Origin: Fimbriimonadaceae bacterium
Lineage (GTDB): Bacteria; Armatimonadota; Fimbriimonadia; Fimbriimonadales; Fimbriimonadaceae
Direction of reading: 5' to 3'
Assembly: GCA_019454145.1 (NCBI GenBank)
Contig: CP075366.1
Span: 1,715,564-1,779,563 of the forward strand
DNA length: 64,000 bases
Below, piece after piece: positions 51,355 through 59,035 of the stretch (within the stretch, counting starts at the first letter, position 1; each line of letters opens with the position of its first letter). Both the position numbers and the translations under genes were made by a program. Under the pieces are notes generated by a model, which saw nothing but the letters and a program-made list of their open reading frames with translations, was not told the origin of the DNA and made no database searches.

Positions 51355-52668
51355 ATGATTTTCGGGCGACGAGGGGTGCTAATTGGGCTGTACACTGCAT
51401 TAGCAGTGCCAGTCGTCGCTGTGCTTGGTTCGGCCGGCTGGCTATATTCCGATTTGTATATGACGGCTGACAGATACGAGCAGGTGTTGGCCGATGCATC
51501 AACTGAACAGATTCCAACTGAGCCAGCCGAGTTTTTGCGGATCGATTTGCCGAACAAAAGTAGCGACGCGGCACCTTTGTTGATCGCACTCAACAAACAA
51601 TGGCAAGCTGTTGATCCTGATCAAAGGACGAAAATTCAAAATCACGTGAGAGCAAACGCTCTGCCATCTGAAACGCAAGACCCGGAAACTGCCGAAATCT
51701 TAGCATTGGCTCAGCCTTTTATCAAACTATACAAACAGGCGGCAAACAAGCCGGATAGTAATATTGAGCGCGACTGGGCTTCATGCGAATCTCCGTTTGA
51801 ACCTAATTATCATACGATTATTGATATCAGCCGGTTAACTTGCTCTTATGCGATTGGCCAAGCAAGAGTCGGCTCTTCGGGTGAAGCTTTTACAACTTTG
51901 AATACAGTTCGTAAGCTCGGACAGCACATTTCCCGAGATTCCGGGCTAGATGGATTAGCTCTCCACTCTTTGCTAGAAACGATGTCCCTAACTGCGGCTG
52001 AGCAGATCATGTTCTTGTATGGCGACCGACCAGAAGTCATAAGCCAATTCAACAACTTTATAGATAGTAGAAAAACTGCCCCTAATATTGTTCGCAACTT
52101 AGAAGGCGAAGCAATGCGAACAATCGTGGTGCTTTCCGAACCTGATTCACATAAGAATCGCATTTTTGCAGGAGCAAAACTCTCTTTGCGAGGAGAAGCC
52201 TTCCAAAAGGCAGCGGCGGTCAGAATGACTGAATTTTGGATGACTGCAATCGGAACGGTCAGGGCGGTATATCCTGATGCGATTGCTTCCAATGAAGCGT
52301 ATCAAGAGGCAGTTCTGAGTTTCCAAGATCAGAAAACGCCGAGCCGTGTGGTTCCCAGTTCCATTGCCGAATGGAATGAAAATCGTATTCGCTCTGCGGC
52401 CGCATTGGAAGTCCGATACAAGATGGCCAAAGTGGCCGGAAAGCTGTTTGTCCAATACCATCGAGAGGGAAAATTTCCGGCTACATTCAGTGAGCTATCA
52501 ATTTCAACCAGCGATCCAATGACCGGTGATCCATTTAACTACTTGATTATTGAGGGCGGATTCCAGATTTTTGGTCGTGGCAGTAATGGAATTGATGAAG
52601 ATGGCCAGACCAACGGAGATATTGTTTTGCGCTTGAAAGACGGAGTGGTCTCAAACGAAGGCGTATAA
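51355..52668 (+). CDS. Membrane-anchored protein of unknown function
   Basis: 437 residues. AAAGG ends 5 nt before the ATG. One N-terminal transmembrane helix (about residues 8-32) is followed by a helical outer domain, with repeats like a TPR-like region around 150-300. The C-terminus has YHREGKFPATFSELSIS, DPMTGDPFNYLI, then RGSNGIDEDGQTNGDIVLRL, a motif set also seen in planctomycete-type secreted proteins. No enzyme motif. Function unknown. Confidence 0.6.
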   Translation: MIFGRRGVLIGLYTALAVPVVAVLGSAGWLYSDLYMTADRYEQVLADASTEQIPTEPAEFLRIDLPNKSSDAAPLLIALNKQWQAVDPDQRTKIQNHVRANALPSETQDPETAEILALAQPFIKLYKQAANKPDSNIERDWASCESPFEPNYHTIIDISRLTCSYAIGQARVGSSGEAFTTLNTVRKLGQHISRDSGLDGLALHSLLETMSLTAAEQIMFLYGDRPEVISQFNNFIDSRKTAPNIVRNLEGEAMRTIVVLSEPDSHKNRIFAGAKLSLRGEAFQKAAAVRMTEFWMTAIGTVRAVYPDAIASNEAYQEAVLSFQDQKTPSRVVPSSIAEWNENRIRSAAALEVRYKMAKVAGKLFVQYHREGKFPATFSELSISTSDPMTGDPFNYLIIEGGFQIFGRGSNGIDEDGQTNGDIVLRLKDGVVSNEGV

Positions 52669-52677
52669 ACTATTTGC

Positions 52678-53274
52678 GTGGGGGAAATTCAGCCGCTCAT
52701 TGGCGAACGAATCGCGGTTCGTGGTACTTCGGGAAGTGGCAAAACCACGCTCGCTCATAACATCAGCATTGCTCTAGGAATTCCTCACATAGAACTTGAT
52801 GCACTTTTTTGGAAGCCCAATTGGACAGAGACCCCCGATGACGAATTTGCTGCCTCAGTTGATCTAGCCACCCGCCAACCTCAGTGGGTAATTTGTGGCG
52901 GATTCACCCGAATTAGGAATCACATTGATCCCCGAACGGACACACTTATCTGGCTAGATTATCCATTTATGGTCGTGTTTTGGCAGTTGCTTAAAAGAAC
53001 AGTTCGACGGGGAGCGAAACGAGAGATGCTTTGGGGTCACTCACAGGAACGCCTGTGGTCACAGTTCTTTACGAAGCAGTCCATTCTATGGTGGATGATC
53101 ACAACTCACGGGAAAAATCATGAGAGGTGTGAGCTGTATTTTGTGAATCCTGATGACAGCAAAATCAATCACCGATTCCGGCACCCAAGAGATACTGAAA
53201 TCTGGCTAAACCAGGTGCGCAGCGCTATAAGCTCTGAAGCCCTTCATCATAGCTCGGATAACTTCCAAGGATGA
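52678..53274 (+). CDS. P-loop NTPase of the adenylate-kinase/FlaR type
   Basis: 198 residues starting at GTG. Walker A GTSGSGKTT (residues ~16-24) and LGIPHIELDALFWKPNW are typical of the small AAA/FlaR-like or shikimate-kinase-like group often labelled DNA-topology-modulation proteins; true function is unknown. WVICGGFTRIRN forms the second nucleotide-binding strand. The 3' end overlaps the pheA gene by 50 nt on the other strand, and the last ~20 residues may be a non-conserved extension. TAAACT ends 6 nt before the GTG. Confidence 0.78.
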   Translation: MGEIQPLIGERIAVRGTSGSGKTTLAHNISIALGIPHIELDALFWKPNWTETPDDEFAASVDLATRQPQWVICGGFTRIRNHIDPRTDTLIWLDYPFMVVFWQLLKRTVRRGAKREMLWGHSQERLWSQFFTKQSILWWMITTHGKNHERCELYFVNPDDSKINHRFRHPRDTEIWLNQVRSAISSEALHHSSDNFQG

Positions 53275-54343
53275 CGGTTTCAATTGCCACGCTACGCAAA
53301 TCGTTGATCGCTCGCATAACGTGTTGCTCGTTGCGATGCCCGTCCATGTCCACGTAGAACATATACTGGAAAGTACTCCTCGGATCAGGGCGGGATTCGA
53401 TCATCGTGAGGTTCACGTTATTCTCTACAAAACAGCCGAGAACTCGGTACAACTCACCACGGCGGTTCTTTAGTTTGAACATCAATGAAGTTTTATCGTT
53501 GCCGCTTGGAGCAGGTTCATTGAACCCAAGCACAACAAATCTGGTTCGATTGTTGGCGCTATCTTGGATGTGTTCGGCTAATGCCGTCAATCCGTACAAA
53601 CTCAAACTTACATCGTTGACGATTGCCGCCCCGGTGGGATCTTGAGAGGCCCGTATGGCCGCCATCGCGGTCGGCACGATTTCAACAATTTCTGCATTCG
53701 GCAGGTGGTTATGAATCCATTGTCGGCATTGCGCCGCGGGTTGCGGGCCTGCGTAAATCCGCTGAACTTGATCTATCTTTTCTGCTACTGAACCAAGGTG
53801 GTGGTGGACATCCAAAAATGTTTCAGAAACAATCTTGACCGGCGTATGAGGAAACATATCCAGAGTCTCTGGCACGATCCCCGCAACCGAATTCTCAATC
53901 GGTGCGACTCCGTAATCAGCCTGCCCGCGTTCAACCGCAAGAAACACTTCACGAATGTTCGCTACTGGCTCATGCTTCACACTTCGACCAAACACCTGAA
54001 TAGTGGCCTGATGCGAGAATGTTCCCTCCGGCCCCCAATATGCAACTTGTAAAGGTCGCTCTGCCGCACGGGCTGCGGATATTATTTCGCGAAATATGGA
54101 AATAAGCTGATCTGGCTTGAGTTGCTCGGAATCGGATTGGCGCAACTTCTCATAGATTTGGCGTTCCCGTTCTGGCGTGAAGAATGGACGGTCATCCAAC
54201 CCCTTGACTGCGCCGATCTCGCGAGCAAGCCCGACACGATCTTCCAAAAGCTGGATCAGTTGTTGGTCAACCTGATCAATTTCCGCACGAAGTTCCTCTA
54301 GCGTGCGTTTTGGTATGCCTGATTCGCCTTCTTCCCTGTCCAC
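53225..54343 (-). CDS. pheA: Chorismate mutase/prephenate dehydratase (P-protein)
   Basis: 372 residues with three domains. Chorismate mutase begins LEELRAEIDQVDQQLIQLL near residue 15. Prephenate dehydratase follows with YWGPEGTFSHQATIQVFG and the VAPIENSVAGIVPETLDM motif. The ACT regulatory domain starts SLMFKLKNRRGELYRVLG and has the TMIESRPDPRSTFQYMFY phenylalanine-binding turn. It makes phenylpyruvate from chorismate in two steps. The start is uncertain: GTG 54343 used here; a TTG at 54385 is in frame and leaves only 26 nt before the divergent cdaA gene. Confidence 0.93.
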   Translation of the reverse strand: MDREEGESGIPKRTLEELRAEIDQVDQQLIQLLEDRVGLAREIGAVKGLDDRPFFTPERERQIYEKLRQSDSEQLKPDQLISIFREIISAARAAERPLQVAYWGPEGTFSHQATIQVFGRSVKHEPVANIREVFLAVERGQADYGVAPIENSVAGIVPETLDMFPHTPVKIVSETFLDVHHHLGSVAEKIDQVQRIYAGPQPAAQCRQWIHNHLPNAEIVEIVPTAMAAIRASQDPTGAAIVNDVSLSLYGLTALAEHIQDSANNRTRFVVLGFNEPAPSGNDKTSLMFKLKNRRGELYRVLGCFVENNVNLTMIESRPDPRSTFQYMFYVDMDGHRNEQHVMRAINDLRSVAIETVILGSYPSYDEGLQSL

Positions 54344-54411
54344 TGGCCCATTTTGGCGCAATGATGTAGGTTCGCTCAGGCCCAAACTAGGTTAAACTGC
54401 AAAACATTCCC

Positions 54412-55275
54412 GTGGATCAGATTTTGAGCCGACTCGGGGTTCTTTTAGAACCATCTTGGCGCGGTGTAGTTAACGTCGTAGACATTCTTCTTGTCACGTA
54501 CCTCACCTACCGCTTGCTCAAACTTGTGCGTGGCACCCGGGCCTGGCGCGTAGTGCTCGGAATTGGGGTTTTTGTCGCTGCTTTAGCCCTGAGTGAAACT
54601 CTTGGCTTAAGGACTCTCCACTGGATTCTTGACAAAGCAACATTGCTCGCACCGGTGGCCTTGGTCATCCTCTTTTTGCCAGAACTCCGGCAAGCAATTG
54701 ATGGATTTGCCAAGTTCGGATTGTGGTCTGGTCGCTTAATTGGCGGCGAATCTTCGGCAGAAGAAACCGTGATTGAGCAAATTTCCCAAGCAGCTGAAGA
54801 AATGGCCGCTGATCGAACTGGAGTTCTTATCGTCATTGAGCGAACTACCCGGCTCGACGACATTGCTGAGAACGGAATTCCCGTTCACGCAGATATAACT
54901 GCTCCATTGCTGGGAGCTATCTTCTACGAAGGCAACCCATTGCACGACGGCGCAGTGATTGTTCGGCGGAATGAAGTCCTCGCCGCCGCCTGCCGTCTGC
55001 CCATGAGCGAATCGAGCCAGATCGGCGACAAATATCACATGCGGCACAGAGCCGGTATTGGCATGAGTGAGCAATCGGACGCGGTAGTTCTCATTGTCAG
55101 TGAAGAACGGGGCACAGTTCACCTGGCAATCGAAGGTGAACTCATCCATGTTGAAACGGGAGAGCCGCTTCGTAACCGGCTCAGAAAAGAACTCATTGTC
55201 GACCGTGAAACGGCCCGGAGCCGCCGACTACGACGCAAGAAAGCGAAAGTTGAAGAGGAGGTTTCAGTGCCATGA
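54412..55275 (+). CDS. cdaA: Diadenylate cyclase CdaA
   Basis: 287 residues starting at GTG. Three N-terminal hydrophobic helices (about residues 15-90) precede the DisA_N cyclase domain. The two catalytic motifs are LHDGAVIVRRN (DGA) and MRHRAGIGMSEQSDAVV (RHR). It makes c-di-AMP from two ATP at the membrane, controlling osmolyte and potassium handling and envelope homeostasis. The ybbR gene follows with an ATGA overlap. Confidence 0.95.
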   Translation: MDQILSRLGVLLEPSWRGVVNVVDILLVTYLTYRLLKLVRGTRAWRVVLGIGVFVAALALSETLGLRTLHWILDKATLLAPVALVILFLPELRQAIDGFAKFGLWSGRLIGGESSAEETVIEQISQAAEEMAADRTGVLIVIERTTRLDDIAENGIPVHADITAPLLGAIFYEGNPLHDGAVIVRRNEVLAAACRLPMSESSQIGDKYHMRHRAGIGMSEQSDAVVLIVSEERGTVHLAIEGELIHVETGEPLRNRLRKELIVDRETARSRRLRRKKAKVEEEVSVP

Positions 55276-56183
55276 AAAGGGAAAATATATTACTTTTAAT
55301 CGCAAGCCTTATTATATCAGTTGCGCTCTGGGTGCAGGTTCAACCAATGTTCGAGCCAGGCCGTGAACGTGAATTTAGTATTCCATTGAGTTTGGAAAAC
55401 AAACCCGAAAACCTTGCGATCTTTTCTGCTCCAGATGCTGTCACGATTGTTGCTTCCGGAACTCTTGCCGATTTAGACAAGCTTGATACAGCTACCGTAG
55501 AAGCATTCGTAAACTTAGAACGAATCAAAGCAGGACAAGCCAATTTTGCAGTGCAAGTTCGTGCGCCAGCAAACAGCGGGCTAACGTTCCGACCTAAGGT
55601 TCAAACTTTACAAATTACGGCAGAAAATGTGAGCCGGGCCATGAAAACCCTGTCCGTGGTTCCAACTGGTGCACCGCCAGATGGATTAGCTTACGGCAAT
55701 GCTGTTTGCCAACCTGCAGAGGTCAACATTTCTGGCCCTGAAAGCTATTTTAAGCAAGTTGCCAGTGTTCAAGTCACTCTCGATTTAACAAGGGCGCGTC
55801 CAGGAGTAAGCGTTTCGGTTCCTGTCGAAATATTGGATAAAGAAGGCAATCCGGTTCCCTCGATGATCGCTGATCCGCCTAAAGTAACCGTCGCAGCATC
55901 TTTCTCGGTGAGCATGGCATCGCGACCAGTCCCCGTTATTGTTGATTGGAGCGGTTCTCCAGCGCCTGGCTTTGAGATCACGGAAATACTAGTGAACCCA
56001 CAAAAGGTAGAAATATCGGGTGAAACCGAAACGATTAGTGGAGTAACCGTAATAGTCACCGAGCCGATTTCTTTAGAAGGCATCCGGGCTAACAAAGATA
56101 TTAAAGCTAAGCTCGTTGTTCCAAGCAAATCTAGTGTCGAGCCGATGACCGTGATGGTTACTATTCGCGTGAAGAAGCGGTAA
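55272..56183 (+). CDS. YbbR/CdaR-domain regulator of diadenylate cyclase
   Basis: 303 residues with one N-terminal transmembrane helix (about 5-25) and about three YbbR-type beta domains (ENLAIFSAPDAVTIVASGTL, ALSETLG-like region, CQPAEVNISGPESYFKQV). B. subtilis CdaR (YbbR) binds and modulates CdaA on the outer face. The ATG overlaps the cdaA stop (ATGA). In most firmicutes glmM is next; here a GNAT gene follows instead. Confidence 0.9.
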   Translation: MKRENILLLIASLIISVALWVQVQPMFEPGREREFSIPLSLENKPENLAIFSAPDAVTIVASGTLADLDKLDTATVEAFVNLERIKAGQANFAVQVRAPANSGLTFRPKVQTLQITAENVSRAMKTLSVVPTGAPPDGLAYGNAVCQPAEVNISGPESYFKQVASVQVTLDLTRARPGVSVSVPVEILDKEGNPVPSMIADPPKVTVAASFSVSMASRPVPVIVDWSGSPAPGFEITEILVNPQKVEISGETETISGVTVIVTEPISLEGIRANKDIKAKLVVPSKSSVEPMTVMVTIRVKKR

Positions 56184-56207
56184 AACAGCACGCAGCGAGA
56201 AAATTAC

Positions 56208-56981
56208 GTGATCGAAATTCGACCAATTCATGAACACGAATCGCCTGCTTTTCTTAACTTGTTGTGTACGGTTTTTGAGTTAGATAACGGGCGGGCCGGA
56301 ACCGTGTTTTATAGCGAGCCGTTCTTTGATATACGGAGAAAATGGGCGTTATTTTTAGATGGTCAAATGGCGTCAATTCTCACCACAACACCACTCCAGT
56401 TTGGGTTTGGTAAAGCAATCGGCATAGCCGGAGTGGGCACACTCATAGAACACCGGGGCAAAGGGTTGGGGCAAAAACTGCTAGAAGTGGTTTTGGAAGA
56501 AGCAGATAAAAACAGAGAAGGCGCGGCGATCCTGTTTGCTCACAACGAAGTTTTATACCAGCGGTGCGGATTCACAACTTTAGATGAGGTGATTAAAGGC
56601 AACATCAATGCGCCGTGCGCCTTGCCCCACGAACCCGCACTGCCACTCGCCCAAGTACAAGAAAAATACGCAGACTGGGCGAAATCTCACCCAATGCGGC
56701 TTCACCGAGATGATCGTAGGTGGAAGTATTGGAACTTCGTTTTTCGAGAATGTTATTCCGCTCCCGGTGGATACATCGCGAGCGAAACCACAATCTGCCG
56801 CGAAGCACTCGTCACTGATCAACCAGCAAAATGGCCACTCCTGAATAATGCTGAATGGTATGGCCTGCGATCTATGACGCAGATGCTGGGAGTCCCTTTA
56901 ATTAACGAACAACACCACTTACTCTTAATGGGACGCAACTTCCCAGATGTTCCCCAGATATTTATGAGTGATCAGTTTTGA
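56208..56981 (+). CDS. GNAT N-acetyltransferase (Eis/acetyltransf_9-like)
   Basis: 257 residues starting at GTG. GIAGVGTLIEHRGKGLGQKLLE holds the acetyl-CoA pyrophosphate loop (R-x-x-G-x-G/A). AILFAHNEVLYQRCGFTTL completes the GNAT core. The C-terminal part is a second GNAT-like or SCP-like domain, as in Eis-type enzymes that acetylate drugs or protein lysines. Substrate unknown. TTGA overlap with the next gene. Confidence 0.82.
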   Translation: MIEIRPIHEHESPAFLNLLCTVFELDNGRAGTVFYSEPFFDIRRKWALFLDGQMASILTTTPLQFGFGKAIGIAGVGTLIEHRGKGLGQKLLEVVLEEADKNREGAAILFAHNEVLYQRCGFTTLDEVIKGNINAPCALPHEPALPLAQVQEKYADWAKSHPMRLHRDDRRWKYWNFVFRECYSAPGGYIASETTICREALVTDQPAKWPLLNNAEWYGLRSMTQMLGVPLINEQHHLLLMGRNFPDVPQIFMSDQF

Positions 56982-57613
56982 ATACGCCACGTCGTCCTCT
57001 CATCCCCAAGGCTATGTCATTTGTTCCGGATGACAAAGAGGAACCGCAAGTCACTGATCGTTTTCTGGCGCGAATGCGAAAGTTCGGAACGGTCGAAATA
57101 GAATTAGGTGCCGCCAATAACTACAACCTACCAATCATATTTGGTTCTGTCTTAGCTACTTTCTTTGCCGTTTTTATTCTCTCCCCACTCTCTTCAGCGA
57201 TCGTGCCACTCTTTGGATTCGTCAGTGTACTAATTACTTTTCTTATGATGCAGAACTCTCGAATCAAGTGCAGAGTTATCAGTGAAGACCGCGATGAAAC
57301 AACTTTCGAGCGAGCAACTCTTTCTGGCAAATCCGCCAAGGCTCTACCGGGGGCAACTAACAATCAAAAAATCACTCATTATCAAATCGATCGAAATAAC
57401 TACCGCCCTCGCGTTTTGCTCGATAATGAGGCTCTACTTCTGCTTCAATTCACTCATGAAGAAGCGGGCAATTTCGCCAGTCAACCAGTCATCAAGGGCA
57501 ATGTTTGGGTCGCCAAGAATATTGACGACCCACAAATCCAAGAATTGCTCAAGTTATATCTGCTCGACTTATCAGCTAGCCTTTACACCCAAAACGTGTC
57601 GCAGAAATCTTAG
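56978..57613 (+). CDS. Two-helix membrane protein of unknown function
   Basis: 211 residues beginning at a TTG that overlaps the GNAT stop. Two adjacent hydrophobic segments (about residues 50-90) separate a short cytoplasmic N-part from a C-terminal domain with a mixed sequence. No motif recognised. The stop overlaps the convergent next gene by 4 nt. It could be coupled in expression to cdaA-ybbR-GNAT. Confidence 0.6.
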   Translation: MNTPRRPLIPKAMSFVPDDKEEPQVTDRFLARMRKFGTVEIELGAANNYNLPIIFGSVLATFFAVFILSPLSSAIVPLFGFVSVLITFLMMQNSRIKCRVISEDRDETTFERATLSGKSAKALPGATNNQKITHYQIDRNNYRPRVLLDNEALLLLQFTHEEAGNFASQPVIKGNVWVAKNIDDPQIQELLKLYLLDLSASLYTQNVSQKS

Positions 57614-58185
57614 TTGTTGCCACCCGATCCAGCCGCACGTGGTGCCGATGCAGTTTGACCCGCGACTTGCATAAAGGAATGAGTGACATTCCATTTTTTG
57701 ACCGTGGCGGTTGCAAGACCCGATTGAATTAAAGGGGAGTCATTCGCTACGGATTGAGCTACTTGTTCCGATCCGCTCACAAGCGCCATTCGTCCGCCAC
57801 TTTCAAAGTAGCCTTCCATCATGATTCCGCGGGCGTAAAAAACTTCCTTAACCCACTTTTCATGCTTTGCTTCAATATCTTGTGAACTAGTCATGGAAGC
57901 AGCATCTTTGGATCGCTCCCAGTTGATCACCCACACTGGCCCTCGGACTGTACTCATGCTCGAACCATCGGAGCCTGATCCTGTGCCAAACCCCATATGA
58001 CCGCCACCAAATGAACCTCCCTGTTGCGCTCCACTAGATGCCTGAGCCCGTGAAGAACTGCTTGCTGTCGCATTTCCGTTAGAAGTCTGACTATTACTTG
58101 TGGAAGTCGAGTTTTGTGCAAACGCAAAAACTCCTCCCACTAATGTCGTCGCACATGCCAGGGCTATTAAAACTGATCGTTTCAT
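57610..58185 (-). CDS. Secreted protein with YCII-like domain and low-complexity linker
   Basis: 191 residues from the ATG at 58185 (an in-frame start 30 nt upstream is less likely; AGAGGC is 6 nt before this ATG). The signal peptide is MKRSVLIALACATTLVGGVF. A Ser/Asn/Thr/Gly-rich linker covers ~25-75. The rest has the YCII-like arrangement (RGPVWVINWERSKDA, EKWVKEVFYARGIMMEGYF, SGSEQVAQSVANDSPLIQSG). YCII domains are dimeric ferredoxin-like folds with a Pro/His-containing pocket; here no conserved His is evident. Function unknown. Confidence 0.68.
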   Translation of the reverse strand: MKRSVLIALACATTLVGGVFAFAQNSTSTSNSQTSNGNATASSSSRAQASSGAQQGGSFGGGHMGFGTGSGSDGSSMSTVRGPVWVINWERSKDAASMTSSQDIEAKHEKWVKEVFYARGIMMEGYFESGGRMALVSGSEQVAQSVANDSPLIQSGLATATVKKWNVTHSFMQVAGQTASAPRAAGSGGNN

Positions 58186-58363
58186 GAATTTGCCTCTCTG
58201 TAAAAGGGTATCCAATAAACCTGCTCACAAGTTTCCTAAAACCTGCCATTTACTTGATTAAATCTTGCATCTTTTTGTTTGTTGCAATGGAAAGGATGCG
58301 AAGAATTTAGTTAGCACCGTAGTAGTTTCTTTCCTCCAAGCGATATGCTCCGCTTCTCACTAT

Positions 58364-58996
58364 ATGAAAATCTCCCAAGCCATCCCAATTGCCACGTCAG
58401 TGCTGTCTCTCGCGCTGGTCGCTACAGTTCAATTGAAGCCGTTCGACGAAAAAACCGAAGTCGCCGCTGCAAGAAAAGCGATTGAATCACGGTATTCCGT
58501 ACTCACAGAAGCCATTTACAATTCGGATATTGAAAAAGCCGATTCGGTGATTCACGAATACTTCACGATGCTCCCCATGCTGGACGGTGAAATTGATGAT
58601 GAAAATACTGAAGACGAAGGGGATTACCTCTCGGCAATTGAAGAAGGCTCAGCAATTTTGTCCATTCAAAAAGTCAACGTGCCGGAAGACGCCAAGCTTG
58701 AGCGCAAAATCACATCGTTCATTGCTGGTCGAAGGTTAGCCACCGCCGTTTATTCAGAAACAATGAAATCCGAGTTTGAAGACACTGAGGGCGAATACGG
58801 TGCAAAGGGCAAAATGCACAAACTCGAAACGGTCTCTATCTTTCACGACCAATGGTACAAAGGCATTTCAGATGACTCCGAGGAAATTGAGTGGTATTTG
58901 TACGACCGCGAAGCAACCTCAATCCTCTTCAAATTAGATGGCAAACCGTTCCAGCCATCAATGGATGACGGTCAACTAGCAAGACTTTTCAATTAA
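58364..58996 (+). CDS. Secreted protein of unknown function
   Basis: 210 residues from the ATG at 58364, which begins a signal peptide (MKISQAIPIATSVLSLALVA); an earlier in-frame start would not. The mature protein starts with a helical segment (RKAIESRYSVLTEAIYNSDI), then an acidic region (DENTEDEGD). Its layout resembles NTF2-like proteins (SVLTEAIYNSDIEKADSVIH). No active-site pattern. Function unknown. Confidence 0.6.
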   Translation: MKISQAIPIATSVLSLALVATVQLKPFDEKTEVAAARKAIESRYSVLTEAIYNSDIEKADSVIHEYFTMLPMLDGEIDDENTEDEGDYLSAIEEGSAILSIQKVNVPEDAKLERKITSFIAGRRLATAVYSETMKSEFEDTEGEYGAKGKMHKLETVSIFHDQWYKGISDDSEEIEWYLYDREATSILFKLDGKPFQPSMDDGQLARLFN

Positions 58997-59003
58997 AGGG
59001 TTT

Positions 59004-59027
59004 TAGGGCGAGGTTAACCTCGCCCTA
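59004..59027. repeat. Perfect 24-bp palindrome in a convergent gap
   Basis: Arms TAGGGCGAGGTT and AACCTCGCCCTA pair exactly, between a plus-strand gene ending at 58996 and the tricorn stop at 59036. No U-run on either side. It could terminate both genes or be a dispersed palindrome. Confidence 0.6.
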
Positions 59028-59035
59028 CGTTCTCA

